Below are positions 1 through 9,715 of a stretch of DNA of 64,000 nucleotides, in pieces. Below the pieces are notes generated by a model. It had not been told where the DNA came from. It saw only the letters and a program-made list of their open reading frames with translations, and did not search any database. This DNA comes from an uncultured beta proteobacterium (GTDB taxonomy: Bacteria; Pseudomonadota; Gammaproteobacteria; Burkholderiales; SG8-41). Both the position numbers and the translations under genes were made by a program. Where the stretch lies: positions 1-64,000 of the forward strand of contig CAITMU010000087.1 in the NCBI GenBank assembly GCA_903893565.1, given 5' to 3'. Positions within the stretch are counted from its first letter, which is position 1. Each line of letters starts with the position of its first letter.

Positions 1-9
1 GGACTGACT

Positions 10-1200
10 ATGGCCAAGGGTAAATTTGAACGGACCAAACCGCACGTCAACGTAGGCACGATTGGGCACGTTGATCATGGTAAGACCACCTTGACGGCGG
101 CGTTAACGCACGTGCTGTCGAAGAAGTATGGTGGAGAGGCGAAGAATTATGATCAGATTGATGCGGCGCCGGAAGAGAAGGCACGCGGGATCACGATTAA
201 CACGGCGCACGTGGAGTATGAGACGGCCAACCGTCACTACGCACACGTTGACTGTCCTGGGCACGCTGACTATGTGAAGAACATGATTACGGGTGCTGCG
301 CAGATGGACGGAGCGATTTTGGTGGTATCTGCGGCTGATGGCCCGATGCCGCAAACGCGGGAGCATATTTTGTTGGCCCGCCAGGTGGGTGTTCCTTACA
401 TTATTGTGTTCATGAACAAAGCGGACATGGTTGATGATAAGGAGTTGTTGGAGTTGGTGGAGATGGAAGTGCGTGAGTTGTTGGCTAAGTATGAGTTTCC
501 TGGAGATGACACGCCGATCATTATTGGATCTGCGTTAAAGGCGATGGAAGGGGATACGAGCGACATGGGCGAAGGGGCTATTTTCAAGTTAGCCGAAGCG
601 CTAGACAGCTATATTCCTGAGCCGAAACGTGCATTGGATGGTGCGTTTTTGATGCCGGTAGAAGATGTATTCTCGATATCGGGCCGTGGTACGGTGGTGA
701 CTGGCCGTATTGAGCGGGGTATTGTGAAGGTGGGTGAAGAGATTGAGATTATTGGTTTAAAGCCGACGCTCAAGACGGTGTGTACGGGAGTTGAGATGTT
801 TCGTAAGCTCTTGGACCAAGGTCAGGCGGGTGACAACGTGGGTATATTGCTGCGCGGAACCAAGCGTGAAGAGGTTGAGCGTGGTCAAGTGTTGGCAAAG
901 CCGGCATCGATTACGCCGCACACGAAGTTCACGGCGGAGATTTATGTATTGAGTAAGGATGAGGGTGGTCGTCATACGCCGTTTTTTAACGGGTATCGTC
1001 CCCAGTTTTATTTCCGCACGACTGACGTGACGGGGAGTATTGATTTGCCTGCGGGTACGGAGATGGTGATGCCTGGGGATAATATCTCGATCACGGTGGC
1101 GCTGATTCAGCCTATCGCGATGGAAGAAGGACTGCGCTTTGCGATTCGTGAAGGTGGCAGAACAGTCGGCGCGGGTGTCGTCGCAAAAATAATCGAGTAA
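10..1200 (+). CDS. tuf: Elongation factor Tu
   Basis: This is the GTPase that delivers aminoacyl-tRNA to the ribosomal A site in the cytoplasm. The 396-residue protein is full length for EF-Tu. The G1 P-loop GHVDHGKT is at residues 19-26, RGITI at 59-63, DCPGH at 81-85 and NKAD at 136-139, followed by the two beta-barrel domains. The start is the ATG after a GGA ribosome-binding core near the window edge. rpsJ begins 6 bp after the stop, so tuf is the last gene of a str operon running into the S10 cluster. By eye its codons favour G-ending forms (gcg, acg, gtg, ttg) more than the following r-protein genes do. Confidence 0.98.
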   Translation: MAKGKFERTKPHVNVGTIGHVDHGKTTLTAALTHVLSKKYGGEAKNYDQIDAAPEEKARGITINTAHVEYETANRHYAHVDCPGHADYVKNMITGAAQMDGAILVVSAADGPMPQTREHILLARQVGVPYIIVFMNKADMVDDKELLELVEMEVRELLAKYEFPGDDTPIIIGSALKAMEGDTSDMGEGAIFKLAEALDSYIPEPKRALDGAFLMPVEDVFSISGRGTVVTGRIERGIVKVGEEIEIIGLKPTLKTVCTGVEMFRKLLDQGQAGDNVGILLRGTKREEVERGQVLAKPASITPHTKFTAEIYVLSKDEGGRHTPFFNGYRPQFYFRTTDVTGSIDLPAGTEMVMPGDNISITVALIQPIAMEEGLRFAIREGGRTVGAGVVAKIIE

Positions 1201-1206
1201 AGATCA

Positions 1207-1524
1207 ATGGCTGCTTTAAAAAATTCTAAAATACGCATCCGCTTGAAGGCGTTTGATTATCGTTTGATTGATCAATCTGCCTTGGAAATTGTGGATACGG
1301 CTAAGCGTACAGGTGCTGTGGTTAAAGGCCCCGTACCGTTGCCAACTCGTAAAGAACGTTTTGACTTACTGCGCTCGCCGCACGTGAACAAGACCTCACG
1401 TGATCAGTTGGAGATTCGAACCCATTTACGTTTAATGGACATAATAGATCCGACAGATAAAACGGTTGATGCGTTGATGAAGTTGGATTTGCCCGCCGGT
1501 GTGGACGTTGAAATTAAGCTCTAA
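1207..1524 (+). CDS. rpsJ: 30S ribosomal protein S10 (NusE)
   Basis: S10 is a 30S head protein and, as NusE, a partner of NusB in transcription antitermination. The 105-residue protein carries the family core [17 protein letters not shown] and [11 protein letters not shown]. Its N terminus is a few residues longer than the usual MQNQKIRIR start. It follows tuf by 6 bp and is separated from rplC by an unusually long 182-bp gap containing an attenuator-like hairpin. Confidence 0.98.
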   Translation: MAALKNSKIRIRLKAFDYRLIDQSALEIVDTAKRTGAVVKGPVPLPTRKERFDLLRSPHVNKTSRDQLEIRTHLRLMDIIDPTDKTVDALMKLDLPAGVDVEIKL

Positions 1525-1706
1525 TCGATGAGTTGATGGATCGAACAGATGGTGAGCATTGAGTATTTAATGAGTAGTAAAGTGTAGGGCAGTATTAAGA
1601 TAGGTGTATTGCGGGGTAATAAAAAACAGGGCCTCGCAAAACGATTGAATGTTAATGAGTGGCCGGTCAATTGCAACTGGCGCCTTTTTGTTAAAGGTAT
1701 AAGAAG
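1525..1706 (+). promoter_or_regulatory. rpsJ-rplC intergenic leader with attenuator-like hairpin
   Basis: A 182-bp gap interrupts an otherwise tightly packed operon. Near its 3' end GCCGGT (1662-1667) pairs with ACTGGC (1676-1681) around an 8-nt loop, with one G-U pair, and a T run follows at 1685-1689. That is the layout of a small intrinsic terminator or attenuator about 20 bp before the rplC start. E. coli controls its S10 operon by L4-dependent attenuation in a leader before rpsJ; a comparable role here is inference. I could not pick a convincing promoter in the gap. Confidence 0.5.
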
Positions 1707-2396
1707 ATGAACTTAGGACTTGTTGGCCGTAAGGTTGGCATGACCCGCGTTTTTACCGAAGACGGTGATACCGTCCCGGTAACCGTAGTGGACGTGTCCA
1801 ATAACCGAGTGACTCAATTAAAGTCGCTTGACTCTGATGGTTATGATGCCGTGCAGTTAGCTTTTGGTAAGCGTCGTGCCAGTCGGGTTGTTAAGGCAGC
1901 TGCTGGACATTATGCGAAAGCTGGTGTTGAAGCGGGCAGTAAATTGCGCGAGTTTCGCGTGACTGCTACTAAATTGGCTGAATTAAGCCTTGGTGCAGTC
2001 GTTGGGGCCAATGTTTTTGAAGTTGGTCAGATGGTAGATGTCACCGGAATCTCCCAAGGTAAGGGTTTCCAGGGTGTCATTAAACGCCATAACTTTTCTT
2101 CAAACCGTGCCACCCACGGTAACTCCCGTTCACACAATACCCCTGGTTCCATCAGTATGGCGCAGGATCCAGGTCGTGTGTTTCCGGGTAAAAAAATGGC
2201 GGGTCACATGGGTGCTGTTAAACGTACAGTCCAAAGTTTGCAAATTGTACGTATTGATGAAGCACGCCAATTGTTGTTGATCCGCGGTGGAGTGCCCGGT
2301 TCAAAGGGCGGAAGCGTGATTGTTTCGCCTGCCAAGCGAGCCAAAAAGCCGGTGGATCCAGCCCAAAAGGCTGCATTAGCCAAAGCCAAGAAGTAA
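1707..2396 (+). CDS. rplC: 50S ribosomal protein L3
   Basis: L3 is an early-assembling 23S rRNA-binding protein whose extended loop reaches the peptidyl-transferase centre. The 229-residue protein contains the conserved [11 protein letters not shown] and [11 protein letters not shown] segments, and the [15 protein letters not shown] loop. The C terminus runs about 20 residues past the E. coli length as a Lys/Ala/Pro-rich tail. It is the first gene after the attenuator-like hairpin. Confidence 0.98.
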   Translation: MNLGLVGRKVGMTRVFTEDGDTVPVTVVDVSNNRVTQLKSLDSDGYDAVQLAFGKRRASRVVKAAAGHYAKAGVEAGSKLREFRVTATKLAELSLGAVVGANVFEVGQMVDVTGISQGKGFQGVIKRHNFSSNRATHGNSRSHNTPGSISMAQDPGRVFPGKKMAGHMGAVKRTVQSLQIVRIDEARQLLLIRGGVPGSKGGSVIVSPAKRAKKPVDPAQKAALAKAKK

Positions 2397-2411
2397 GGCG
2401 GAGCGAATAAT

Positions 2412-3032
2412 ATGGAACTTAATCTAATAGACGACAAAGGCCAGGCGACGGCAAAAATTTCTGCCTCGGATTTGACTTTTGGTCGGGAATACAATGAAGC
2501 TTTAGTGCACCAATTGGTGACGGCTTATATGGCCAATGGCCGTAGCGGCACACGCGCACAAAAAGACCGGGGTGAAGTCAAGCACTCAACTAAAAAACCC
2601 TTTAGACAAAAAGGAACTGGTCGTGCACGTGCGGGTATGACTTCAAGTCCCTTATGGCGTGGGGGCGGTCGGATTTTCCCCAATCGGCCTGATGAGAACT
2701 TTACTCAAAAAATTAACCGTAAGATGTATCGTGCAGGGTTATCTGCGATTTTGTCGCAATTGGCCCGTGAAGACCGCTTGATGGTGGTTGATAGCTTTAC
2801 GGTTGATGCTCCGAAAACTAAATTACTGGTTCAAAAGTTAAAGGGCATGGGAATTGACGATGTGCTCATTATTACTGATGGCATGGACGAGAATTTGCAG
2901 TTGTCCTCACGTAATTTACATCATGTGAGTGTGGCCTCCGTGAATGAAACCGATCCGGTGACTTTGATCCGACACGAAAAAGTGATTGTGACAAAAAGTG
3001 CCGTGGCTAAAATCGAGGAGATGCTAGCATGA
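2412..3032 (+). CDS. rplD: 50S ribosomal protein L4
   Basis: L4 binds 23S rRNA and its long loop lines the exit tunnel; in E. coli it also autoregulates the S10 operon. The 206-residue protein has the typical [11 protein letters not shown] and [11 protein letters not shown] loop motifs. Its stop overlaps the rplW start as ATGA at 3029-3032, suggesting translational coupling. It is the obvious candidate ligand if the hairpin before rplC is a true attenuator. Confidence 0.98.
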   Translation: MELNLIDDKGQATAKISASDLTFGREYNEALVHQLVTAYMANGRSGTRAQKDRGEVKHSTKKPFRQKGTGRARAGMTSSPLWRGGGRIFPNRPDENFTQKINRKMYRAGLSAILSQLAREDRLMVVDSFTVDAPKTKLLVQKLKGMGIDDVLIITDGMDENLQLSSRNLHHVSVASVNETDPVTLIRHEKVIVTKSAVAKIEEMLA

Positions 3033-3355
3033 AAACTTTTAGTCAAGAACGTTTAACTCAAGTGTTGCTCGCCCCCGTGATTTCTGAAAAAGCCACTTTT
3101 GTGGGTGAGAAACGTAATCAGTATGTTTTTCGTGTTGTTAGTGATGCGACCAAGCCAGAGGTTAAGGCAGCGGTTGAACTTTTATTCAGCCCCAAAGATA
3201 AAAAGTTAGAAGTCACTGGCATTCAGATCATGAATGTCAAGAGTAAAGAAAAACGTATGGGCAAATTCATTGGTCGCCGAAGTGGCTGGAAAAAAGCCTA
3301 TGTCAGTTTGCTAGAGGGCCAAGAAATCAACTTCGCTGAAGGGGAGAGCAACTAA
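3029..3355 (+). CDS. rplW: 50S ribosomal protein L23
   Basis: L23 sits at the exit-tunnel opening and docks trigger factor and SRP. The 108-residue protein shows the family pattern [12 protein letters not shown] near the N terminus and the basic extended loop [22 protein letters not shown]. The start overlaps the rplD stop (ATGA) and the stop overlaps the rplB start (TAATG), so it is coupled at both ends. Confidence 0.97.
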   Translation: MKTFSQERLTQVLLAPVISEKATFVGEKRNQYVFRVVSDATKPEVKAAVELLFSPKDKKLEVTGIQIMNVKSKEKRMGKFIGRRSGWKKAYVSLLEGQEINFAEGESN

Positions 3356-4188
3356 TGTTAGTTAAAGTCAAACCAACCTCGCCTGGGCGACGTGGCCTGG
3401 TGAAGGTGGTAACCCCAGGTCTGCATAAAGGCAAACCTGTCGCCAGTCTCTTAGACAGTCAATCGAAAAAAGCAGGTCGTAATCAGCATGGTCGTATCAC
3501 CATGCGACATCAAGGTGGTGGGCATAAGCAGCACTACCGTATGGTCGACTTTAAACGTAATAAAGATGGTATTGTGGCCAAGGTGGAACGTATTGAATAT
3601 GATCCTAACCGCAGCGCGCACTTAGCTCTACTTTGTTATAAAGATGGTGAGCGCACTTATATTATTGCGACAAAAGGAATGGCGGCAGGGATGCAATTGG
3701 TATCGGGTCCTGAAGCGCCTATTAAATCTGGCAATGCCTTGCCACTTCGCAATATCCCGGTAGGTAGCACGATTTGTTGTGTGGAAATGATGCAGGGCAA
3801 AGGTGCGCAAATGGCCCGCTCAGCTGGCACTTCCGTGCAATTACTTGCCCGAGACGGTGATTATGCGCAGTTGCGTTTGCGCTCTGGTGAGATTCGTAAA
3901 GTGCATGTTAATTGCCGTGCAACGATTGGTGAAGTTGGCAACGAAGAGCATTCTTTGGAGTCAATTGGCAAAGCCGGTCGCGTTCGCTGGCGTGGTGTAC
4001 GTCCAACTGTTCGTGGTGTGGCGATGAATCCTATCGATCACCCCCATGGCGGTGGTGAGGGAAGAACAGCAGCGGCCCAGGCTCCCGTGAGTCCTTGGGG
4101 CGTGATGTGTAAAGGTTATAAAACACGGAAAATCAAGCGCACGAACAGTATGATTGTGCGTCGTCGCAATTCCAAGGCTTCGGCGTAA
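3355..4188 (+). CDS. rplB: 50S ribosomal protein L2
   Basis: L2 is a universal 23S rRNA-binding protein needed for subunit joining and peptidyl-transferase assembly. The 277-residue protein contains [18 protein letters not shown] early on, and the hallmark [17 protein letters not shown] loop with the conserved histidine. The start ATG shares one base with the rplW stop. Confidence 0.98.
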   Translation: MLVKVKPTSPGRRGLVKVVTPGLHKGKPVASLLDSQSKKAGRNQHGRITMRHQGGGHKQHYRMVDFKRNKDGIVAKVERIEYDPNRSAHLALLCYKDGERTYIIATKGMAAGMQLVSGPEAPIKSGNALPLRNIPVGSTICCVEMMQGKGAQMARSAGTSVQLLARDGDYAQLRLRSGEIRKVHVNCRATIGEVGNEEHSLESIGKAGRVRWRGVRPTVRGVAMNPIDHPHGGGEGRTAAAQAPVSPWGVMCKGYKTRKIKRTNSMIVRRRNSKASA

Positions 4189-4205
4189 CAGGATAAGGGA
4201 CACAC

Positions 4206-4508
4206 ATGGCACGTTCTATTAAAAAAGGCCCATTCGTTGATTTACACCTCATGAAAAAGGTGGAGACTTCGCGTGCGACATCCGATAAAAGACCGATTAA
4301 GACTTGGTCACGCCGCTCTACCGTTTTGCCAGATTTCATTGGCTTGACGATTGCCGTACACAACGGTAAACAACATATTCCGGTGTATATCACGGAAAAT
4401 ATGGTGGGACATAAGCTCGGTGAGTTTTCGCACACGCGAACTTTCAAGGGCCATTCAAAAGCCGGTGGTGCTGATAAAAAGGCCTCCCCGACTTCTTCGG
4501 CCAAGTAG
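4206..4508 (+). CDS. rpsS: 30S ribosomal protein S19
   Basis: S19 is a 30S head protein near the A-site finger bridge. Family motifs are [12 protein letters not shown] at the start and [16 protein letters not shown] near the end. At 100 residues it is several residues longer than the usual 91-93, with a small Lys/Ser/Ala tail. It lies 17 bp after rplB. Confidence 0.97.
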   Translation: MARSIKKGPFVDLHLMKKVETSRATSDKRPIKTWSRRSTVLPDFIGLTIAVHNGKQHIPVYITENMVGHKLGEFSHTRTFKGHSKAGGADKKASPTSSAK

Positions 4509-4520
4509 ACGGGAATATTT

Positions 4521-4859
4521 ATGCAAACAACAGCTAAATTAAGTGGTGTTAGGTTGTCGGCCCAAAAAGGTCGATTGGTGGCTGATATGATTAGAGGGCA
4601 TGCGGTGGAGAGTGCATTAAACATTCTTCAGTTCTCCCCTAAGAAAGGCGCCGTTATCATTCGCAAAGTACTCGAGTCTGCTATAGCAAATGCAGAGCAC
4701 AACGATGGCGCCGATATCGATGAGCTGAAAGTAACCAAGATCTTGGTTGAAAAAGGTCCGGTACTTAAACGATTCCATGCTCGTGCTAAAGGCCGTGGGG
4801 TAAGGGTTTTAAAGCACTCTTGCCACATTTATCTAACGCTCGGCGACGGAAGGGAATAG
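4521..4859 (+). CDS. rplV: 50S ribosomal protein L22
   Basis: L22 is an exit-tunnel protein whose beta hairpin forms part of the tunnel constriction. The 112-residue sequence includes [21 protein letters not shown] and the hairpin [20 protein letters not shown]. The ATG start is preceded by GGGA at usual spacing. rpsC follows after 3 bp. Confidence 0.97.
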   Translation: MQTTAKLSGVRLSAQKGRLVADMIRGHAVESALNILQFSPKKGAVIIRKVLESAIANAEHNDGADIDELKVTKILVEKGPVLKRFHARAKGRGVRVLKHSCHIYLTLGDGRE

Positions 4860-4862
4860 TTC

Positions 4863-5600
4863 ATGGGACAAAAAATACATCCTACGGGATTTAGACTTGC
4901 GGTGACTCGTGATTGGACGTCTCGTTGGTATGCCAATAGCAAAAATTTTCCAGGCATGTTGCTGGAAGACTTAAAAGTCCGTGAGTATTTAAAGCATAAA
5001 CTATCACATGCGGCTGTTGCACGCGTGTTGATTGAAAGACCTGCAAAAAATGCGCGTATAACGATTTACAGTGCTCGGCCTGGCGTGGTAATTGGTAAAA
5101 AGGGCGAAGATATTGAAACGTTGAAGTCAGCATTGCAAAAAATGCTACACGTACCTGTGCATGTCAATATTGAAGAAGTTAGAAAGCCTGAGCTGGATGC
5201 GCAGTTAATCGCTGACTCTATTTCTCAGCAACTTCAAAAACGGATTATGTTCCGTCGCGCGATGAAGCGTGCCATTACCAATGCCATGCGTTTGGGTGCT
5301 CAAGGCATTAAGATTATGAGCGCTGGACGATTAAATGGTATCGAGATTGCACGTACAGAATGGTATAGAGAAGGACGTGTACCGCTACATACCTTGCGTG
5401 CAGGTATCCAGTATGGGGTTTCGGAAGCGAAGACCACTTACGGCATTATTGGTATTAAAGTTTGGGTGTATATGGGTGAAGCACTCAACAAAAATGAACA
5501 ATCGGCGGTGACCCCGGGTTCAACCCCGTCGGATACCCCCCCGCCAGCGAGGAAACCGCGTAAGCCAGGAGTGAAACGTGCTACAGCCATCACGACGTAA
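4863..5600 (+). CDS. rpsC: 30S ribosomal protein S3
   Basis: S3 forms part of the mRNA entry channel and helicase activity. The 245-residue protein starts [12 protein letters not shown] and carries the KH-domain GxxG motif in [11 protein letters not shown]. The C-terminal tail from about residue 212 is Pro/Thr/Lys-rich. The 3' end overlaps the GTG start of rplP by 23 bp, a denser arrangement than the usual short spacer. Confidence 0.97.
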   Translation: MGQKIHPTGFRLAVTRDWTSRWYANSKNFPGMLLEDLKVREYLKHKLSHAAVARVLIERPAKNARITIYSARPGVVIGKKGEDIETLKSALQKMLHVPVHVNIEEVRKPELDAQLIADSISQQLQKRIMFRRAMKRAITNAMRLGAQGIKIMSAGRLNGIEIARTEWYREGRVPLHTLRAGIQYGVSEAKTTYGIIGIKVWVYMGEALNKNEQSAVTPGSTPSDTPPPARKPRKPGVKRATAITT

Positions 5601-5994
5601 ATATCGCAAGGAACAGAAGGGCCGCAACAAGGGGATCGCCACCCGTGGCTCGAAAGTGAGTTTTGGTGATTTCGGGCTCAAGGCCATCGGTCGTGGTCGC
5701 TTGACTGCTCGCCAAATTGAAGCGGCTCGTCGTGCAATGACGCGCCACATCAAACGTGGTGGCCGAGTGTGGATTCGGATATTCCCGGATAAGCCCATTT
5801 CTCGTAAGCCAGCAGAGGTGAGGATGGGCAATGGTAAAGGTAATCCGGAATACTGGGTCGCCGAGATTCAACCCGGTAAAGTGTTGTATGAAATGGACGG
5901 CGTGAATGAAGTGACAGCAAAAGAGGCTTTTCGATTGGCCTCAGCAAAGTTGCCAATTGCTACCGCATTTGTTCACCGCCAGGTCGGAGGTTAA
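5578..5994 (+). CDS. rplP: 50S ribosomal protein L16
   Basis: L16 lies near the A-site tRNA elbow. The 138-residue protein matches the family length, with [19 protein letters not shown] at the start and the conserved [19 protein letters not shown] loop. The start is GTG at 5578, inside the 3' end of rpsC. No downstream start would keep the conserved N terminus, which makes the overlap real. Confidence 0.97.
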   Translation: MLQPSRRKYRKEQKGRNKGIATRGSKVSFGDFGLKAIGRGRLTARQIEAARRAMTRHIKRGGRVWIRIFPDKPISRKPAEVRMGNGKGNPEYWVAEIQPGKVLYEMDGVNEVTAKEAFRLASAKLPIATAFVHRQVGG

Positions 5995-6000
5995 AAAATT

Positions 6001-6192
6001 ATGAAAGCCACTGAACTTCGCGCTAAAACCGCTGAGCAATTAAAACAGGAGTTGCAGTCATTGCTAAAAGCGCAATTTGCTTTGCGTATGCAAAAGGCCA
6101 CGCAGCAACTTTCTAATACCAGTCAAATTCGCAAAACACGCAAAGACATTGCGCGTGTGCGGACCTTGCTGACTGAAAAGGGAAATGGGTAA
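6001..6192 (+). CDS. rpmC: 50S ribosomal protein L29
   Basis: L29 is a small helical-hairpin protein at the exit site that contacts L23. It has 63 residues, with [18 protein letters not shown] and a basic C-terminal helix ([14 protein letters not shown]). It sits 6 bp after rplP and 6 bp before rpsQ. Confidence 0.95.
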   Translation: MKATELRAKTAEQLKQELQSLLKAQFALRMQKATQQLSNTSQIRKTRKDIARVRTLLTEKGNG

Positions 6193-6198
6193 AAAAGC

Positions 6199-6465
6199 AT
6201 GAATGCAGAAGCTGCCAACAAGCGTACATTAACTGGTCGTGTCGTTAGCGACAAAATGGACAAGACTGTTACCGTTATTGTAGAACGACGGATTAAGCAT
6301 GAGTTATACGGTAAGTTCCTTACCCGGTCTAAAAAATACCACGCTCATGATGAAAAGAATGAATTTCATGAGGGCGATCTGGTGACGATTGAAGAGTGTC
6401 GCCCTTTGTCTAAGACTAAAGCCTGGCGTGTCATGGCTTTAGTAGAAAAGGCACGTGCAGTGTAA
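6199..6465 (+). CDS. rpsQ: 30S ribosomal protein S17
   Basis: S17 is an OB-fold primary 16S rRNA-binding protein. It has 88 residues, with the family pattern [17 protein letters not shown], then KYHAHDE and [17 protein letters not shown]. It is the last gene before a 192-bp gap that carries its own promoter and leader. Confidence 0.97.
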   Translation: MNAEAANKRTLTGRVVSDKMDKTVTVIVERRIKHELYGKFLTRSKKYHAHDEKNEFHEGDLVTIEECRPLSKTKAWRVMALVEKARAV

Positions 6466-6483
6466 AGTATTTGTATAAATAGT

Positions 6484-6511
6484 TTGCATTAGTTTAAAAA
6501 AAGGTTATAAT
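6484..6511 (+). promoter_or_regulatory. Internal sigma70-type promoter upstream of rplN
   Basis: TTGCAT (6484-6489) and a consensus TATAAT (6506-6511) are separated by 16 bp, with an A-rich spacer. They lie in the only large gap between rpsQ and rplN. This would let the spc-like genes from rplN onward be transcribed separately from the S10 part. Confidence 0.75.
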
Positions 6512-6517
6512 TGTCGG

Positions 6518-6657
6518 CTTCACCGTCCGAAGCATACTCAGTAGAGTGGCTTTAGACGAATCAACCCATACGGGCTTCAATACTGGCGGTGCGCGTAGGA
6601 ATAATCCTACTAGTCGCGGCGCCAAGTTGAAGAAGAGTAAAAGCGGGAAGTAAAACT
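6518..6657 (+). promoter_or_regulatory. Structured 5' leader of rplN
   Basis: About 140 nt separate the TATAAT promoter from the rplN ATG. The leader holds a perfect 6-bp hairpin, GTAGGA (6595-6600) with TCCTAC (6605-6610) around ATAA, flanked by GC-rich arms (gcgc upstream, gcggcgcc downstream) that could extend it. There is no reading frame of note. An autogenous control element for the r-proteins downstream is plausible but unproven. Confidence 0.4.
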
Positions 6658-7026
6658 ATGATTCAGATGCAATCCATATTGGATGTTGCTGACAACACGG
6701 GTGCACGTGCAGTTATGTGTATTAAAGTGTTGGGTGGCTCGAAGCGACGTTATGCCGGAATTGGCGATGTCATCAAGGTTAGCATCAGGGATGCTGCCCC
6801 ACGAGGACGCGTGAAAAAAGGCGAGATTTACGATGCCGTTGTCGTTCGTACGGCAAAAGGAGTTCGCCGCGCAGACGGTTCATTGGTTAAATTTGATTCC
6901 AATGCTGCCGTTTTGCTCAACCAAAAACTCGAGCCCATTGGCACCCGTATATTCGGACCAGTCACTCGTGAGTTGCGTACTGAGCGTTTCATGAAAATTG
7001 TATCGCTGGCACCGGAAGTGATTTGA
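6658..7026 (+). CDS. rplN: 50S ribosomal protein L14
   Basis: L14 forms inter-subunit bridges and is the landing site of the RsfS silencing factor. The 122-residue protein has the family start [17 protein letters not shown], then KGVRRADGS and [10 protein letters not shown] near the end. It is the first gene behind an internal promoter and opens the spc-like half of the cluster. Confidence 0.98.
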   Translation: MIQMQSILDVADNTGARAVMCIKVLGGSKRRYAGIGDVIKVSIRDAAPRGRVKKGEIYDAVVVRTAKGVRRADGSLVKFDSNAAVLLNQKLEPIGTRIFGPVTRELRTERFMKIVSLAPEVI

Positions 7027-7036
7027 GAGGCTAGAG

Positions 7037-7354
7037 ATGAATAGAATTAAAAAAGGTGATGATGTTATCGTGATCACAGGTCGCGATAAGGGCAAGCGGG
7101 GTGTGGTGTTGATGCTGGTGAAGGAAACTCATGTGCTGGTTGAAGGTGCCAACAAAGTCAAAAAGCATGAGCGTCCTAATCCCATGAAAAATACCCCCGG
7201 TGGCATTATTGAAAAAGAAATGCCTTTGCATATTTCTAACATAGCATTATTTAATCCCGTTACACAAAAAGCTGACCGCGTAGGTATTAAGCAGTTAGAA
7301 GACGGCAAGCGTGTGCGGTATTTTAAGTCTAACGGTGAAGTGGTAGACGTATGA
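7037..7354 (+). CDS. rplX: 50S ribosomal protein L24
   Basis: L24 is an assembly-initiator protein binding the 5' end of 23S rRNA. It has 105 residues, with the KOW motif near the N terminus ([19 protein letters not shown]) and [15 protein letters not shown]. Its stop overlaps the rplE start as ATGA at 7351-7354. Confidence 0.97.
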   Translation: MNRIKKGDDVIVITGRDKGKRGVVLMLVKETHVLVEGANKVKKHERPNPMKNTPGGIIEKEMPLHISNIALFNPVTQKADRVGIKQLEDGKRVRYFKSNGEVVDV

Positions 7355-8022
7355 GCGAACAAAAACAAGATAAGAAGGTTAAAGCACCAGCTCGCGCACC
7401 GAAAGAAAAGCGTGCAGCCAAGGGGCAGGATCAATCTAACGATCAATCCGTTTCTGCTAAAGCTCCAGTAAAGCCTGCGGTTACATCGCGCTTGCTGGGA
7501 TATTACCGCGACACAGTGGTTAAAGATCTGACTGCTAAGTTCGGTTATATAAGTCCGATGCAAGTACCTCGTATAGAAAAAATTGTTTTAAACATGGGTG
7601 TTGGTGAAGCGGTGGCTGATAAAAAAATCATGGATCATGCAGTTTCTGACATGACCAAGATTGCGGGTCAAAAGCCATTAGTCACCAAATCACGCAAGGC
7701 CATTGCTTCTTTTAAGATTCGGGAAAATTATCCCGTCGGTTGTAAAGTGACCTTGCGCGGCTCAAGAATGTATGACTTTTTAGATCGCTTGGTTAATGTT
7801 GCCATGCCCCGTATTCGCGATTTTCGTGGAATATCCGGCCGAAGTTTCGATGGTATGGGTAACTACAACATGGGCGTTAAAGAACAGATTATTTTTCCGG
7901 AAATCGAATACGATAAAATTGATGCGATTCGCGGAATGAATATCACAATTTCGACAACGGCAAAAACAGATGAAGAAGCCCGTTCGTTATTGGTTGCATT
8001 CAAATTTCCGTTTCGGAACTAA
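7351..8022 (+). CDS. rplE: 50S ribosomal protein L5 with extra N-terminal tail
   Basis: L5 binds 5S rRNA and helps form the central protuberance. The family core starts at about residue 46 ([12 protein letters not shown]) and includes [19 protein letters not shown] and [17 protein letters not shown]. At 223 residues it exceeds the usual 179 by roughly 43, all in a Lys/Ala/Pro/Gln-rich, probably disordered N-terminal extension. The ATGA overlap with rplX supports this upstream start, and no ATG lies at the canonical position. An unusual internal start (for example TTG) cannot be excluded. Confidence 0.95.
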   Translation: MSEQKQDKKVKAPARAPKEKRAAKGQDQSNDQSVSAKAPVKPAVTSRLLGYYRDTVVKDLTAKFGYISPMQVPRIEKIVLNMGVGEAVADKKIMDHAVSDMTKIAGQKPLVTKSRKAIASFKIRENYPVGCKVTLRGSRMYDFLDRLVNVAMPRIRDFRGISGRSFDGMGNYNMGVKEQIIFPEIEYDKIDAIRGMNITISTTAKTDEEARSLLVAFKFPFRN

Positions 8023-8031
8023 GAGGCAAAT

Positions 8032-8337
8032 ATGGCAAAGAAGTCAGTAATAAACCGCAATGAAAAGCGCAAAGAAACTGTAAAGAAATTTGCTGCCAAG
8101 CGTAAACAATTGCAAGAAGCGGCAAATAGTCAAGCGTTGTCAGCCGAAGAGCGTTTTGAGGCACGGTTGAAGTTGCAAAAATTGCCGCGCAATTCAAGTC
8201 CCGTACGTGTACGTAACCGTTGTGCTTTAACGGGACGTCCTCGTGGGGTTTTCCGTAAATTTGGACTGGCCCGCGGGAAACTGCGTGATATAGCGATGCG
8301 CGGGGAAATTCCCGGTGTCATCAAGGCGAGCTGGTAA
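8032..8337 (+). CDS. rpsN: 30S ribosomal protein S14, zinc-independent form
   Basis: S14 is a late-assembling 30S head protein. At 101 residues it is the long, zinc-free form: the C-terminal part reads [21 protein letters not shown], with no CxxC pairs. The position between rplE and rpsH is canonical. Confidence 0.97.
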   Translation: MAKKSVINRNEKRKETVKKFAAKRKQLQEAANSQALSAEERFEARLKLQKLPRNSSPVRVRNRCALTGRPRGVFRKFGLARGKLRDIAMRGEIPGVIKASW

Positions 8338-8384
8338 TTGAAGCTGGTGCGTGTTTTTAATACCAGGAAGCAGGAGATGATTGC

Positions 8385-8780
8385 ATGAGTATGAGTGATC
8401 CGGTCGCCGATATGTTGACGCGCATTCGTAATGCGCAACAATCGGAGAAAAAGTCGGTTGAAATGCCGATGAGCAAACTTAAGGCTGCAATTGCGAAGGT
8501 CCTTAAGGACGAGGGCTATATTGATGACTATGCTGTGCGCACTTTAGGCGGCAAGTCGAATCTCGATATTAGCCTTAAATATTACGCTGGGCGCCCCGTT
8601 ATCGAGAAGATCGAAAGGGTGAGTCGACCAGGGTTACGAATTTATAAGCCGAGTACACAGATTCCTGTGGTCATGAATGGTCTTGGTGTGGCGATAGTGT
8701 CCACTTCCAAGGGCGTCATGACAGACCGAAAAGCGCGCGGTATGGGCGTTGGCGGTGAAGTGCTTTGTATCGTGGCCTGA
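8385..8780 (+). CDS. rpsH: 30S ribosomal protein S8
   Basis: S8 is a central-domain 16S rRNA-binding protein and, in E. coli, the spc operon repressor. It has 131 residues with [15 protein letters not shown] at the start and [23 protein letters not shown] at the end. A GGAG sits about 9 nt before the first ATG (8385), which is preferred to the second ATG at 8391. Confidence 0.97.
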   Translation: MSMSDPVADMLTRIRNAQQSEKKSVEMPMSKLKAAIAKVLKDEGYIDDYAVRTLGGKSNLDISLKYYAGRPVIEKIERVSRPGLRIYKPSTQIPVVMNGLGVAIVSTSKGVMTDRKARGMGVGGEVLCIVA

Positions 8781-8798
8781 TCGGGATTGGAGTAATTT

Positions 8799-9332
8799 AT
8801 GTCAAGAGTTGCAAATAACCCAGTGTTAATACCGGACAAGGTCGAAGTTAGTATCAATGCGACTTTGATTTCGGTAAAAGGTCCCTTGGGTACCTTGTCG
8901 CAAAAATTGTCACAGAATGTGTTGATTGAAAGAATTGAAAATCGTTTGGAGTTCAAGGTTAACGATAATTCTAATCAAGCCAACGCTATGTCAGGGACTT
9001 TACGTGCTGTGGTTAATAACATGGTCACAGGAGTTTCAAAGGGTTTTGAAAAGAAACTCGCTTTGGTCGGGGTGGGTTACCGAGCGCAAGCGCAGGGTGA
9101 TAAATTGAATTTGACTTTGGGGTTTTCTCACCCGGTCGTTCATCAGTTGCCTGCAGGCGTCAAAGCAGAAACGCCGACACAAACGGAAATTATTATCAAA
9201 GGGGCTGATCGCCAACAGGTGGGTCAGGTCGCAGCTGATATTCGTGCCTACCGTTCTCCAGAACCGTATAAAGGCAAGGGTGTTCGTTACGTGGGTGAGC
9301 AGATTGTGCTCAAGGAAACTAAGAAGAAGTAG
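8799..9332 (+). CDS. rplF: 50S ribosomal protein L6
   Basis: L6 lies near the factor-binding centre and the sarcin-ricin loop. It has 177 residues, starting [17 protein letters not shown], with [21 protein letters not shown] and a basic C terminus ([21 protein letters not shown]). Both halves have the duplicated L6 fold pattern. Confidence 0.97.
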   Translation: MSRVANNPVLIPDKVEVSINATLISVKGPLGTLSQKLSQNVLIERIENRLEFKVNDNSNQANAMSGTLRAVVNNMVTGVSKGFEKKLALVGVGYRAQAQGDKLNLTLGFSHPVVHQLPAGVKAETPTQTEIIIKGADRQQVGQVAADIRAYRSPEPYKGKGVRYVGEQIVLKETKKK

Positions 9333-9343
9333 GCGGTTAAATC

Positions 9344-9700
9344 ATGATAGATAAAAAACTCTCTCGTCTTCGTCGTTCACGTCGTACACGAGCAAAAATT
9401 TCAGAACTCAAAGTAGTTCGATTGACGGTTAATCGTTCTAACTCACACATTTACGCACAAGTCATTGACGCAAGCGGTGGCAAAGTGCTCGCTAGCGCGT
9501 CATCGGCAGATGCCGCTGTTCGGGTTGATCTTAAAAATGGCGGAAATGTAAAAGCAGCCGCGCTGATTGGTAAATTGATTGCTGAAAAAGCTATCAAAGC
9601 AGGGGTTGAGACGGTTGCTTTTGATCGTTCAGGATATCGTTTTCATGGCCGAGTTAAAGCGCTTGCAGAAGCAGCGCGTGAAGCCGGCCTTAAGTTCTAG
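9344..9700 (+). CDS. rplR: 50S ribosomal protein L18
   Basis: L18 binds 5S rRNA together with L5. It has 118 residues, with the Arg-rich N terminus ([13 protein letters not shown]) and the family C terminus [26 protein letters not shown]. It lies 11 bp after rplF. Confidence 0.97.
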   Translation: MIDKKLSRLRRSRRTRAKISELKVVRLTVNRSNSHIYAQVIDASGGKVLASASSADAAVRVDLKNGGNVKAAALIGKLIAEKAIKAGVETVAFDRSGYRFHGRVKALAEAAREAGLKF

Positions 9701-9715
9701 AACCAGGGAATCCTC

